A DNA stretch of 64,000 nt from Ascaris suum (Eukaryota; Nematoda; Chromadorea; Rhabditida; Ascarididae): contig CM024178.1 in NCBI GenBank assembly GCA_013433145.1, forward strand, positions 1-64,000, given 5' to 3'. The notes under the pieces are model-generated. The model was not told where the DNA came from and made no database searches. It was given only the letters and a program-made list of their open reading frames with translations. Shown here in pieces: positions 1 through 40,999 of this stretch (positions are counted from its first letter, which is position 1; each line of letters begins with the position of its first letter). A program made the position numbers and the translations under genes.

Positions 1-740
1 AATAAAAGAACTAATAACAAAACGAATGATAAAACAAATAATAAAACTAAACGAACACTAAAAATAAACTAATGATAAACAATGAACTAGTAATAAAACT
101 AAATTATAATTAAATTAAACCAATAAAAAAACCAATGTAAAAATTCAGCAAAAATAATAATAGAAGTAACAATAAGAAAATTAAACTAATAACAGAACTA
201 AACTAATAACAAAACTAACCCAACAGCAAAACTAAACTAATAATAAATCTGAACAAATAATAAAACTAAACTAATAATGAAACTGAGCTAACAATAAAAC
301 GAAGCTAGTAAAAGCCAAACTAATAATAAATTTAAACGACTGATAAACCAAACTGAGAATAAAACCAAACTAACAATTCAACTAAATTAATAATAACACA
401 AAACTAACAATAGAACTGAACTAGAAGTACGGACACACTGTTAATTAAACTAATCTAATAATAAAATTAATGACAGAGCTTATAATAAAACTAATAACAA
501 AACAAATAATAAAACTAACAATAAAGCTAATAAAAAACAGATAACAAACGAATGATAAAACTAACTAATTATAAAATTAAACCAATAACAAAACTAACGA
601 AATTATAAAATTAAACTAATGAGAAAATAAAACTGATGATACATATAAACTAATAATAAATCTAAATTTAATAATCAAACTAATCATAAGAAGGATAATA
701 AAAATAATTATAAAGCAAATAATAAACCAGTAACTACACT
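1..740. repeat. Degenerate ACTAATAATAAA minisatellite, left block
   Basis: The whole stretch is built from imperfect short words such as AATAAAACTA, ACTAATAATAAA and CTAATAACAAA, with almost no G. Repeats are heavily diverged and carry scattered substitutions and short non-repeat interruptions (for example near 420-445). No reading frame of note. The same repeat family returns at 1996-2406 and forms the first ~108 bp of every unit of the tandem array. Confidence 0.85.
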
Positions 741-1995
741 TGCATATCATTCAACAGAAGTCTAGGCAAATCATCAACAGAGCTAGCTATCGTAACGATG
801 GATATAGTTAAATGAGATGGCGGATGATGACCGCAATACAGAGATCGCTCAAAAGAGCAAGAAAGCGCGTGAATACACCGCATTTCATGAGCACAATGAG
901 CAAGAAAAAAAGTTCAACATGTAGTCAGCTGGCCTTAATGCTGCAACAAATCATGAGGCTCTAAAACAAAGACCAATCGACCGAGCAAACATTATAAGCA
1001 AGAAACGGAATAGCCAGCCGGATACACAAGACAGCAAAGACGCCAGATCTTGAAAACGCATATACGCAAAAACCTAAATACGCGTTTCAAAGATGCAGAT
1101 AATAAAAAGGCGTAAGGAATAGCGAAAAGAGTGCGCATTTTTTGTGTGAATTTTCGAAGTACCTTTAAATTAACACCTGATGCAAAATAACATGATATGA
1201 CATCGTTCGAAGAACCGGAAGAAATATGATTGAAAATTGCTGACCTCCATGGGTATTGCTTAAAGCGAAAACGTTGCAATTGTTATTGTTTGAGCAACGT
1301 CATCCCATTCCCACATCCTTCACGTTTGACACCGCGTTCGACATCGCGCTAGAGTAACGAAGGTGCGTACTGAAATAAATTCCATTATTTTTTTCTTCAC
1401 TCTCTTAATCCACGAACACCTCCGATTGTTTAGAAACGTCAACAGACCGCTAAGTATGGGGATCAGTAGCCCATTTCTTAGGTTACTGGAAACATTTCGC
1501 AAACGACGCTCTAACCGTTTTTATCGTATTCCCTCAATAACTCATGATGCATATTCCTCAGATCGTTCATCAAAGATAAATTTAAATTGTTCACTTAGTG
1601 CGTTGATTATCGCACATGAATTGACAAAAAAGCCGCGTAGAGTATATCAAACATTATAGTTAAACACGAGAAGCTTAACAGTATGCTATGAATTCACCTC
1701 AGTATGGCACATCATTTATATGTCCTAAACTCGAAACAGGCCACAGAAGTTAGAAAGCATGAGAGCCAAGAGGAAGTAATCACGAACATAATAAAGGCCA
1801 ACAATAGTTTAGACTTCGGTTTGGTTGTATGCACTTTCAATTTATACGATTCATTTCAAAGACAGCAGCATTTCTAGATCGCCTTGCGAATGCGCGAATT
1901 TTCCACTGCGAAGCTAAGCCAGAAAACAATGGATCACCACAAAAAATTGGTTTCTAGACAAATATTGTTATGGAAGAATTGGCAAAGGCGTTGAA
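741..1995. other. Non-repetitive left-flank DNA, no confident gene
   Basis: About 1.25 kb of ordinary-complexity DNA sits between the two minisatellite blocks. Short ORFs exist on both strands (longest about 98 codons, 1363-1659 +) but none has a recognisable motif. The only stretch with protein-like composition is the plus-strand frame at 817-1053, listed separately. I found no DUS2 or RanBP9/10 exon here. Confidence 0.5.
817..1053 (+). pseudogene. Hydrophilic reading frame broken by one TAG, unknown
   Basis: An ATG at 817 opens a frame starting MADDDRNTEIAQKSKKAREY that meets a TAG at 922-924. It then stays open in the same frame to a TGA at 1051-1053. The 78 codons are rich in Lys, Glu, Asn and Gln, unlike the hydrophobic translations of the surrounding AT repeats, which is why I list it. 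I do not recognise the family. It could be a decayed exon of a charged or coiled-coil protein, or chance: 35 open codons before the stop is not exceptional. No clear splice signals were identified. Confidence 0.2.
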
Positions 1996-2298
1996 ATTAC
2001 CAATAACAAACTAGTACTGAAACCAACAATAAACTAGTCATCAATCACATAGCAAACTAATAATAACACCGATAATAAAAATAAAAGAGACTAGTAATAA
2101 ACTAATAAAGCTAATAGTAAACTAAACTAATAGCAAACTAATAATAAACTAATAATAAAACTACTAATAAAAAAATAATAACAAAGATATAATAAGGCTA
2201 ATAACAGAGAAACAATAGACTAAAAAATAATCAATAGCAAACTAATAATGAAAAACGATTATAAAACAAACCTAATAGTACACAAATACTAAAACTAA
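1996..2298. repeat. ACTAATAATAAA minisatellite, second block, abutting the array
   Basis: Same repeat family as 1-740. It runs without a break into the first array unit, whose own first ~108 bp (2299-2406) are made of the same words. The exact left limit of the array therefore rests only on where similarity to the other unit starts begins, at the shared ATAATGGACCAAATAT around 2298-2313. Confidence 0.85.
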
Positions 2299-2406
2299 TA
2301 ATGGACCAAATATTAAAGTACTAATGAAATAATAACAAATGTAGTAATAGTCCAGTAACAAAACTAATAATAAAGTGATAAAGCTAATAATAAAAACTAA
2401 TAATAC

Positions 2407-2641
2407 CTGCAAATCCGCAGTTTGAAACTTTTTAGTTTCAAGACGTTGAAGTGCACCAACACGACCATCCTCTGAGATAAGATGTGCACCAGCTAGATCC
2501 TCAAGCGCAGTGTGCAGTTCGTTGGACTTACGAATGAGCAGTTCCTCACGAGTTGCAGCTCTTTTCCAGTTTGTTCACTTGTGTGCGTGCGGTGTTCTTT
2601 TCCGATTCCGAAACCTCTGATGCATCTAGATATCGCTCACC
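2407..2641 (-). pseudogene. Coiled-coil-like exon with a frame break, present in every unit
   Basis: Minus strand, read downward from about 2641. One frame encodes ERYLDASEVSESEKNTART and continues to about VNKLEK. A second frame, offset by one base, then encodes REELLIRKSNELHTALEDL and later GRVGALQRLETKKFQTADLQ, ending at a clean donor (TTGCAG then GTATTATTAG) at 2407. The composition is charged and heptad-like, as in a filament or other coiled-coil protein, but I do not recognise the family. The two halves join only if one base is gained or two lost at the AAAAGAGCTGC step near 2556. The copies I compared all have that same break, so it predates the amplification. The 3' end lies at 6187, 9961, 13722, 17499, 21280, 25042, 28824, 32594, 36369, 40154, 43898 and 47665 in units 2-13. 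Confidence 0.5.
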
Positions 2642-3190
2642 TTTAACCTTCAAAAGTCATTAGCTCCAACAGATAATTGTGCAGGTGAACGACAAAGCAT
2701 CTGATGAAGCTGTATAGGGCAGGACGATGTTTTTCGCAAGATATTTCGGGCAACATAAAAACCACATCCATGTACGGCACAAAGCAGACAGCGATTCCCT
2801 CATAATACCGTTGTTGTGGCGCAAACAAGAACAGATGTTTTCGGTCATTTCTCCAAAAAAAATGTGGTCTGTCCCCCTAATAGAAGCACATGCTGGTTAA
2901 TCTTCAGTAAGAAGATTCGTGAAATCTGCTAAATGAAACCTTGGTTATGGAACTTTTGGCAATGTTCCGAACGTGAGGAACAGAGATGGAAAATAAAAGT
3001 TGCGAAGTTTTTCAGAATTTTGGCAACGCTCAAGAAACATGACGCATTTGGTCTTACTGCTGCGAGATCAAGCGCGATGGGCTAGCATCTTAGAGGGCAA
3101 AGAATACGATGCGCTCCCAAGCAATAAAATCTGCTTGCTTTTTGCAGCAAACAAATCCCGAAAGAACAGTGCTCTTTGATGGCACTCGAA

Positions 3191-3194
<4 letters not shown>

Positions 3195-3269
<75 letters not shown>

Positions 3270-3280
3270 AATATATATAT
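3195..3280. repeat. (AT)n microsatellite of unit 1
   Basis: Nearly pure alternating AT between CTCGAAAACA and GCGATGTACAG. The same tract in the other copies spans 6974-7055, 10750-10826, 14500-14589, 18287-18378, 22068-22141, 25829-25918, 29611-29685, 33382-33462, 37156-37249, 40945-40996, 44687-44754 and 48458-48483. Length (26-94 bp) and the positions of interruptions differ from copy to copy. Both strands translate to Ile-Tyr runs, which accounts for many spurious ORFs here. Confidence 0.97.
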
Positions 3281-3430
3281 GCGATGTACAGAAACGCAAC
3301 TAATGATGACCTGTGAATTTTGTTCGAGAAACTCTGCAACTGGAAGACTCCGCAACACTGAAAGCAATAAACCTTGCTTAGCTTCTAATTTCCTTCGGGG
3401 GATTAAATTTTCTAAGACTGGAATGCCAAC

Positions 3431-3461
3431 AGGGAAAGTTGGAAGGAATACAGTTCAAAAC
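3431..3461 (-). CDS. DUS2: Possible further DUS2 exon (exon 5), weak
   Basis: Downstream of exon 4 on the minus strand, a good acceptor (GGTGATTTCAG) is followed in the correct phase (0) by codons for V-L-N-C-I-P-S-N-F-P. A GTTGGC donor could follow at 3430. DUS2 proteins have I-L-S-T-L and then a Pro-Val-T-C-K-I-R segment at this place, so position and phase fit, but residue similarity is low and the donor is poor. Unit 4 has one C fewer here, which lengthens the open frame. This could equally be intron. Confidence 0.3.
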
Positions 3462-3589
3462 CTGAAATCACCATCAAAATGATCACCTGATCACTAACGA
3501 ATAGAGATTTAATGTCAAAAAAGATGGTTTAATAAAGCAGGATTCAAAACGTGGCGCACAGCATCGAAAAGAAAGTACAATATTGGTCA

Positions 3590-5639
<2,050 letters not shown>

Positions 5640-6078
5640 CTAAAAAATGAATAAACAGAAGCGATCGAAAACGCACTCTTCTCGCTGCTAAAACATATAG
5701 CTGATCTTTGCTACGTTTAATCAGCATAGATCACAACCTGTGCAATGCTTATCGCTACCCTCATAACTCTAAAATAATCGCATTCCTAGTTTAGAAACTA
5801 AGTAATCTTACGCCAGAAACATGGGCCTATGGAAGGGACGTACATCGATTTCATAAAATATCTTGAGTCTGGCAAAAGTTTGGTTGCGCCTCTCTAACGC
5901 TCAGGTGAACCCTCTTTAGTTTGCTATTCGCATAGCAAAACCTTTGTTGTGTTAGTTATATTGACAGTAAAATCTCAGCTGCATAACAATGATCATCTAC
6001 ATTGCTTGAGATTCTTATTTTTTGCGGCAATTTAAGGTTCTAAATCCCCTTGATGAAAGTTTACTTCAGCTATGTGCA

Positions 6079-9852
<3,774 letters not shown>

Positions 9853-10196
9853 TAATGGACCAAATATGAAAGTACTAATGAAATAATAACAAATGTAGTA
9901 ATAGTCCAGTAACAAAACTAATAATAAAGTGATAAAGCTAATAATAAAAACTAATAATACCTGCAAATCCGCAGTTTGAAACTTTTTAGTTTCAAGACGT
10001 TGAAGTGCACCAACACGACCATCCTCTGAGATAAGATGTGCACCAGCTAGATCCTCAAGCGCAGTGTGCAGTTCGTTGGACTTACGAATGAGCAGTTCCT
10101 CACGAGTTGCAGCTCTTTTCCAGTTTGTTCACTTGTGTGCGTGCGGTGTTCTTTTCCGATTCCGAAACCTCTGATGCATCTAGATATCGCTCACCT

Positions 10197-10403
10197 TTAA
10201 CCTTCAAAAGTCATTAGCTCCAACAGATAATTGTGCAGGTGAACGACAAAGCATCTGATGAAGCTGTATAGGGCAGGACGATGTTTTTCGCAAGATATTT
10301 CGGGCAACATAAAAACCACATCCATGTACGGCACAAAGCAGACAGCGATTCCCTCATAATACCGGTTGTTGTGGCGCAAACAAGAACAGATGTTTTCGGT
10401 CAT
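10197..10403 (-). other. Recurring unassigned 68-codon frame in the unit
   Basis: Minus-strand frame beginning MTENICSCLRHNNRYYEGIA and containing a hydrophobic CFVPYMDVVFMLPEISC stretch, ending TTTGAAGGT-TAA. It is present in most units (for example 17735-17941, 21516-21722, 36605-36811 and 40393-40599). In units 1, 7 and 8 a one-base change at ACCGTTG shifts the start. Copies are alike because the units are recent duplicates, so recurrence is not evidence of coding. No family recognised; splice signals are poor. It lies between the DUS2 exons and the coiled-coil-like frame. Confidence 0.2.
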
Positions 10404-10743
10404 TTCTCCAAAAAAAATGTGGTCTGTCCCCCTAATAGAAGCACATGCTGGTTAATCTTCAGTAAGAAGATTCGTGAAATCTGCTAAATGAAACCTTGGT
10501 TATGGAACTTTTGGCAATGTTCCGAACGTGAGGAACAGAGATGGAAAATAAAAAGTTGCGAAGTTTTCAGAATTTTGGCAACGCTCAAGAAACATGACGC
10601 ATTTGGTCTTACTGCTGCGAGATCAAGCGCGATGGGCTAGCATCTTAGAGGGCAAAGAATACGATGCGCTCCCAAGCAATAAAATCTGCTTGCTTTTTGC
10701 AGCAAACAAATCCCGAAAGAACAGTGCTCTTTGATGGCACTCG

Positions 10744-10828
<85 letters not shown>

Positions 10829-11131
10829 TACAGAAACGCAACTAATGATGACCTGTGAATTTTGTTCGAGAAACTCTGCAACTGGAAGACTCCGCAACAC
10901 TGAAAGCAATAAACCTTGCTTAGCTTCTAATTTCCTTCGGGGGATTAAATTTTCTAAGACTGGAATGCCAACAGGGAAAGTTGGAAGGAATACAGTTCAA
11001 AACCTGAAATCACCATCAAAATGATCACCTGATCACTAACGAATAGAGATTTAATGTCAAAAAAGATGGTTTAATAAAGCAGGATTCAAAACGTGGCGCA
11101 CAGCATCGAAAAGAAAGTACAATATTGGTCA

Positions 11132-13171
<2,040 letters not shown>

Positions 13172-13613
13172 CTAAAAAATGAATAAACAGAAGCGATCGA
13201 AAACGCACTCTTCTCGCTGCTAAAACATATAGCTGATCTTTGCTACGTTTAATCAGCATAGATCACAACCTGTGCAATGCTTATCGCTTACCCTCATAAC
13301 TCTAAAATAATCGCATTCCTAGTTTAGAAACTAAGTAATCTTACGCCAGAAACATGGGCCTATGGAAGGGACGTACATCGATTTCATAAAATATCTTGAG
13401 TCTGGCAAAAGTTTGGTTGCGCCTCTCTAACGCTCAGGTGAACCCTCTTTAGTTTGCTATTCGCATAGCAAAACCTTTGTTGTGTTAGTTATATTGACAG
13501 TAAAAATCTCAGCTGCATAACAATGATCATCTACATTGCTTGAGATTCTTATTTTTTGCGGCAATTTAAGGGTTCTAAATCCCCTTGATGAAAGTTTACT
13601 TCAGCTATGTGCA

Positions 13614-14511
13614 TAATGGACCAAATATGAAAGTACTAATGAAATAATAACAAATGTAGTAATAGTCCAGTAACAAAACTAATAATAAAGTGATAAAGCT
13701 AATAATAAAAACTAATAATACCTGCAAATCCGCAGTTTGAAACTTTTAGTTTCAAGACGTTGAAGTGCACCAACACGACCATCCTCTGAGATAAGATGTG
13801 CACCAGCTAGATCCTCAAGCGCAGTGTGCAGTTCGTTGGACTTACGAATGAGCAGTTCCTCACGAGTTGCAGCTCTTTTCCAGTTGTGTCACTTGTGTGC
13901 GTGCGGTGTTCTTTTCCGATTCCGAAACCTCTGATGCATCTAGATATCGCTCACCTTTAACCTTCAAAAGTCATTAGCTCCAACAGATAATTGTGCAGGT
14001 GAACGACAAAGCATCTGATGAAGCTGTATAGGGCAGGACGATGTTTTTCCGCAAGATATTTCGGGCAACATAAAAACCACATCCATGTACGGCACAAAGC
14101 AGACAGCGATTCCCTCATAATACCGGTTGTTGTGGCGCAAACAAGAACAGATGTTTTCGGTCATTTCTCCAAAAAAATGTGGTCTGTCCCCCTAATAGCA
14201 CATGCTGGTTAATCTTCAGTAAGAAGATTCGTGAAATCTGCTAAATGAAACCTTGGTTATGGAACTTTTGGCAATGTTCCGAACGTGAGGAACAGAGATG
14301 GAAATAAAAGTTGCGAAGTTTTCAGAATTTTGGCAACGCTCAAGAAACATGACGCATTTGGTCTTACTGCTGCGAGATCAAGCGCGATGGGCTAGCATCT
14401 TAGAGGGCAAAGAATACGATGCGCCCCAATAAAATCTGCTTGCTTTTTGCAGCAAACAAATCCCGAAAGAACAGTGCTCTTTGATGGCACTCGAAAACAA
14501 TATATATATAT

Positions 14512-14592
<81 letters not shown>

Positions 14593-17390
14593 ATGTACAG
14601 AAACGCAACTAATGATGACCTGTGAATTTTGTTCGAGAAACTCTGCAACTGGAAGACTCCGCAACACTGAAAGCAATAAACCTTGCTTAGCTTCTAATTT
14701 CCTTCGGGGGATTAAATTTTCTAAGACTGGAATGCCAACAGGAAAGTTGGAAGGAATACAGTTCAAAACCTGAAATCACCATCAAAATGATCACCTGATC
14801 ACTAACGAATAGAGATTTAATGTCAAAAAAGATGGTTTAATAAAGCAGGATTCAAAACGTGGCGCACAGCATCGAAAGAAAGTACAATATTGGTCATACC
14901 TCTTTTATTTTGTCGGGCTGCGTGAGGAGCGCAGCTCCCATTCCTCCTGTAAGAAAAATAGCTTTGGACAACCCATATTCACATCAATAGCTGCTATGTC
15001 ATCGTGCCTGAAATGCTGCTAAAAAATAACCCTGAAGCAAAGGCTTATCTACAAGTAATTTATAATACAACTGATTGTTCAGTCGATTACTGACTGCATC
15101 GAGCAACGCAGTTCAATCAGATCGGACCTCATCTACCGCAGAAAATCAACAAATCAATAAACATCCAATTTTCAAACGAAATGCACAGTTTGACTGTTGT
15201 TTGAGTATGCAAATGAAAGGAATTTTTTTAAAAATGAAAGCAGCATTTTCCTTACGAAAATGGAAGCCCTCTTAATCTTAAATTACATAAATACATGTCA
15301 AAAACAGTTTATCTAAATGAAAGACTCTGGAATTCGATAACCAAATGACTCCAGGAGAACAAAGGCCGAGAATGTAGAATCCGAAAACGAGCAATGCGTG
15401 TCTGCTCACAACCGAACGCATCCAATCTTCTGCCCTGATATAACAACGTTTTTGCTAGTTGCTCATATCTGGTTATAAAAATCACGTATTGTGGAAAAAA
15501 CAAACATACACTTTTCTGGCGACAGCAGCGATTCTATCGCCATTGTTTGTTCCCTGGAAACGGTTCTTAAAGACTTCCTTTCTCATCATTCAAAGCTGCA
15601 GATAGCTAACGGAAATATTGCACTGCCGCTCCAAAAGCAACGGCGTAAATCCATCTTCGTATGCGCCGTTCGTCGCAAATGCTTTCATATACGGTTTCTC
15701 GCCCGTTGGCCACGGCATCAGAAAATTGATTTTTTTTCGAGGGATCAAGAAGAGGATAAAAAAGATTCGATATTCTTTGCATTGATGATCTACTGAACAA
15801 AAGAAAAGCGACAGGAATTGTATAACCTGACGATGAACATTCTACACGTACAAATGGCTACTCAAAAAACACCTAACACCTTCCACTCTGGACTACCTGT
15901 GTGTTACAAGGCACATTTCGTGGAAATCTGCTCTAAACGATTCCTGAATCAATGATCGAAATGGAGGTGAAATACGAGACATCAAGTTGCTCCCTTGAAA
16001 AATCTCCAGTGCACATGCATTCTTAGAGTTTATCGGCAAGTTGCTTATGTGCATTGAAATATTTACATCTATTTTATTTATACAGCATGTATATAAGAGG
16101 TATATATAGCAATGATAATAAATAAAAGAAAATATTCTGCCTATGAAAAAATTAAAATCATTAAAAGGAATGCTCTTCTTATATAACGTTTCGATAGAAG
16201 TTCACTAAAATTTGTTACTATCCTATACATCTACATTGCAGCATATCTAAAATAAATCTAGCAAAAATGAGTTCCACTACTAATAAGATTAACTAATAAC
16301 ACACTATCCCCTCTAGGCAATCTGTACGATAAGTGACTGCCGAAAAGATTCGCCGTTGCATCAATAAATTGAATGCGATTTGGACAATACTTGGTAACCT
16401 TAAGGATAAAACTGAGTCATCTTCTCAACCATCGAAAAGTGCTGTTCAATTTGTTTGGCTGCGTGGCTTGTGCTACGAATTAAAATTCAAAGTGGTGAAT
16501 ATTGCAGAAATGAGTGACAGGCAATGTTGTGAAAAGCCGTGAAATTGATCGTGTACATCATAAGTGAGATGTGATGCATCAAAACTGTTCGATCAATGGA
16601 TGCTCAAGCAACTTTCGAACGGATCGTAAATTTTCATCTCATCGAGGCACAACGACATTCAAGGATTCGTTTTCAGAAAACGCCTCCATTGTGTGTTTGC
16701 TACTTTATTGTTGTGCCATCATTAACTTAATTTTTCGTTATCCTTATAAAGCTTTCAAGCTAAGCAATAAATGCGTCATTCCACCATACGATTCAAAATT
16801 AGCGTAAAATCATGTGAATGAGAAATGAATAGGAAAACAGCAAAATGAAAAAGATACCACTTGTAAGACGCATTTATTTCGTTCTCTTTCCGTTGCAACC
16901 CGTAAAACAACGTCTTCCTCGACCACATAGTCGACCGTATATAGAATATCTAAAAAATGAATAAACAGAAGCGATCGAAAACGCACTCTTCTCGCTGCTA
17001 AAACATATAGCTGATCTTTGCTACGTTTAATCAGCATAGATCACAACCTGTGCAATGCTTATCGCTTACCCTCATAACTCTAAAATAATCGCATTCCTAG
17101 TTTAGAAACTAAGTAATCTTACGCCAGAAACATGGGCCTATGGAAGGGACGTACATCGATTTCATAAAATATCTTGAGTCTGGCAAAAGTTTGGTTGCGC
17201 CTCTCTAACGCTCAGGTGAACCCTCTTTAGTTTGCTATTCGCATAGCAAAACCTTTGTTGTGTTAGTTATATTGACAGTAAAATCTCAGCTGCATAACAA
17301 TGATCATCTACATTGCTTGAGATTCTTATTTTTTGCGGCAATTTAAGGGTTCTAAATCCCCTTGATGAAAGTTTACTTCAGCTATGTGCA
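13614..17390. repeat. Array unit 4 (3777 bp), with a locally scrambled patch
   Basis: AT tract 14500-14589 (90 bp). Many small deletions in the first kilobase (AACTTTTAG, AAAAAAATG, CTAATAGCACATG, GCGCCCCAATAAA). Between about 16070 and 16230 the sequence departs from all other copies, with several insertions and deletions, and the 16-bp palindrome is lost. Carries the AAGCTTTCAAGC variant shared with units 5 and 10. Confidence 0.95.
14900..16949 (-). pseudogene. DUS2: DUS2 fragment, unit 4 (exon 4 frameshifted)
   Basis: Exon 2 at 16861-16949 (89 bp) and exon 3 at 15510-15553 (44 bp) are intact. Exon 4 at 14900-15007 is 108 bp. A base is missing just after the N-M-G-C-P-K codons (plus strand TGTAAGAAAAATAGC instead of TGTAAGAGAAAATAGC near 14950), so the G-G-M-G-A-A-L-L block falls out of frame. 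Confidence 0.83.
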
Positions 17391-32485
<15,095 letters not shown>

Positions 32486-33377
32486 TAATGGACCAAATAT
32501 GAAAGTACTAATGAAATAATAACAAATGTAGTAATAGTCCAGTAACAAAACTAATAATAAAGTGATAAAGCTAATAATAAAAACTAATAATACCTGCAAA
32601 TCCGCAGTTTGAAACTTTTTAGTTTCAAGACGTTGAAGTGCACCAACACGACCATCCTCTGAGATAAGATGTGCACCAGCTAGATCCTCAAGCGCAGTGT
32701 GCAGTTCGTTGGACTTACGAATGAGCAGTTCCTCACGAGTTGCAGCTCTTTTCCAGTTTGTTCACTTGTGTGCGTGCGGTGTTCTTTTCCGATTCCGAAA
32801 CCTCTGATGCATCTAGATATCGCTCACCTTTAACCTTCAAAAGTCATTAGCTCCAACAGATAATTGTGCAGGTGAACGACAAAGCATCTGATGAAGCTGT
32901 ATAGGGCAGGACGATTTTTTTCGCAAGATATTTCGGGCAACATAAAAACCACATCCATGTACGGCACAAAGCAGACAGCGATTCCCTCATAATACCGGTT
33001 GTTGTGGCGCAAACAAGAACAGATGTTTTCGGTCATTTCTCCAAAAAAAATGTGGTCTGTCCCCCTAATAGAAGCACATGCTGGTTAATCTTCAGTAAGA
33101 AGATTCGTGAAATCTGCTAAATGAAACCTTGGTTATGGAACTTTTGGCAATGTTCCGAACGTGAGGAACAGAGATGGAAAATAAAAGTTGCGAAGTTTTC
33201 AGAATTTTGGCAACGCTCAAGAAACATGACGCATTTGGTCTTACTGCTGCGAGATCAAGCGCGATGGGCTAGCATCTTAGAGGGCAAAGAATACGATGCG
33301 CTCCCAAGCAATAAAATCTGCTTGCTTTTTGCAGCAAACAAATCCCGAAAGAACAGTGCTCTTTGATGGCACTCGAA

Positions 33378-33462
<85 letters not shown>

Positions 33463-33770
33463 GCGATGTACAGAAACGCAACTAATGATGACCTGTGAAT
33501 TTTGTTCGAGAAACTCTGCAACTGGAAGACTCCGCAACACTGAAAGCAATAAACCTTGCTTAGCTTCTAATTTCCTTCGGGGATTAAATTTTCTAAGACT
33601 GGAATGCCAACAGGGAAAGTTGGAAGGAATACAGTTCAAAACCTGAAATCACCATCAAAATGATCACCTGATCACTAACGAATAGAGATTTAATGTCAAA
33701 AAAGATGGTTTAATAAAGCAGGATTCAAAACGTGGCGCACAGCATCGAAAAGAAAGTACAATATTGGTCA

Positions 33771-35819
<2,049 letters not shown>

Positions 35820-36260
35820 CTAAAAAATGAATAAACAGAAGCGATCGAAAACGCACTCTTCTCGCTGCTAAAACATATAGCTGATCTTTGCTACGTTTAA
35901 TCAGCATAGATCACAACCTGTGCAATGCTTATCGCTTACCCTCATAACTCTAAAATAATCGCATTCCTAGTTTAGAAACTAAGTAATCTTACGCCAGAAA
36001 CATGGGCCTATGGAAGGGACGTACATCGATTTCATAAAATATCTTGAGTCTGGCAAAAGTTTGGTTGCGCCTCTCTAACGCTCAGGTGAACCCTCTTTAG
36101 TTTGCTATTCGCATAGCAAAACCTTTGTTGTGTTAGTTATATTGACAGTAAAATCTCAGCTGCATAACAATGATCATCTACATTGCTTGAGATTCTTATT
36201 TTTTGCGGCAATTTAAGGGTTCTAAATCCCCTTGATGAAAGTTTACTTCAGCTATGTGCA

Positions 36261-40045
<3,785 letters not shown>

Positions 40046-40940
40046 TAATGGACCAAATATGAAAGTACTAATGAAATAATAACAAATGTAGTAATAGTCC
40101 AGTAACAAAACTAATAATAAAGTGATAAAGCTAATAATAAAAACTAATAATACCTGCAAATCCGCAGTTTGAAACTTTTTAGTTTCAAGACGTTGAAGTG
40201 CACCAACACGACCATCCTCTGAGATAAGATGTGCACCAGCTAGATCCTCAAGCGCAGTGTGCAGTTCGTTGGACTTACGAATGAGCAGTTCCTCACGAGT
40301 TGCAGCTCTTTTCCAGTTTTCAGTTGTTCACTTGTGTGCTGCGTTTCTTTTCCGATTCCGAAACCTCTGATGCATCTAGATATCGCTCACCTTTAACCTT
40401 CAAAAGTCATTAGCTCCAACAGATAATTGTGCAGGTGAACGACAAAGCATCTGATGAAGCTGTATAGGGCAGGACGATGTTTTTCGCAAGATATTTCGGG
40501 CAACATAAAAACCACATCCATGTACGGCACAAAGCAGACAGCGATTCCCTCATAATACCGGTTGTTGTGGCGCAAACAAGAACAGATGTTTTCGGTCATT
40601 TCTCCAAAAAAAATGTGGTCTGTCCCCCTAATAGAAGCACATGCTGGTTAATCTTCAGTAAGAAGATTCGTGAAATCTGCTAAATGAAACCTTGGTTATG
40701 GAACTTTTGGCAATGTTCCGAACGTGAGGAACAGAGATGGAAAATAAAAGTTGCGAAGTTTTCAGAATTTTGGCAACGCTCAAGAAACATGACGCATTTG
40801 GTCTTACTGCTGCGAGATCAAGCGCGATGGGCTAGCATCTTAGAGGGCAAAGAATACGATGCGCTCCCAAGCAATAAAATCTGCTTGCTTTTTGCAGCAA
40901 ACAAATCCCGAAAGAACAGTGCTCTTTGATGGCACTCGAA

Positions 40941-40999
<59 letters not shown>

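Noticed and set aside
3068..3367. ORFs of 60-131 codons with long Ile-Tyr runs at each unit, on both strands
   Set aside because: They are translations of the (AT)n tract joined to neighbouring intron sequence; length varies with the tract.
5763..5930. Minus-strand frame ending R-P-F-H-R-P-M-F-L-A before a GTAAGA donor, considered as DUS2 exon 1
   Set aside because: It lacks the A-P-M-V-R and G-A-D-x-V motifs that the first DUS2 exon must encode, and no initiator or acceptor fits.
10197..10403. Possible TBC-domain segment (RYYEGIAVCFVPYMDVV)
   Set aside because: Only a loose resemblance around Y-Y-x-G; the IxxDxxR and YxQ finger motifs are absent and no splice sites support it. Kept as an unassigned frame.
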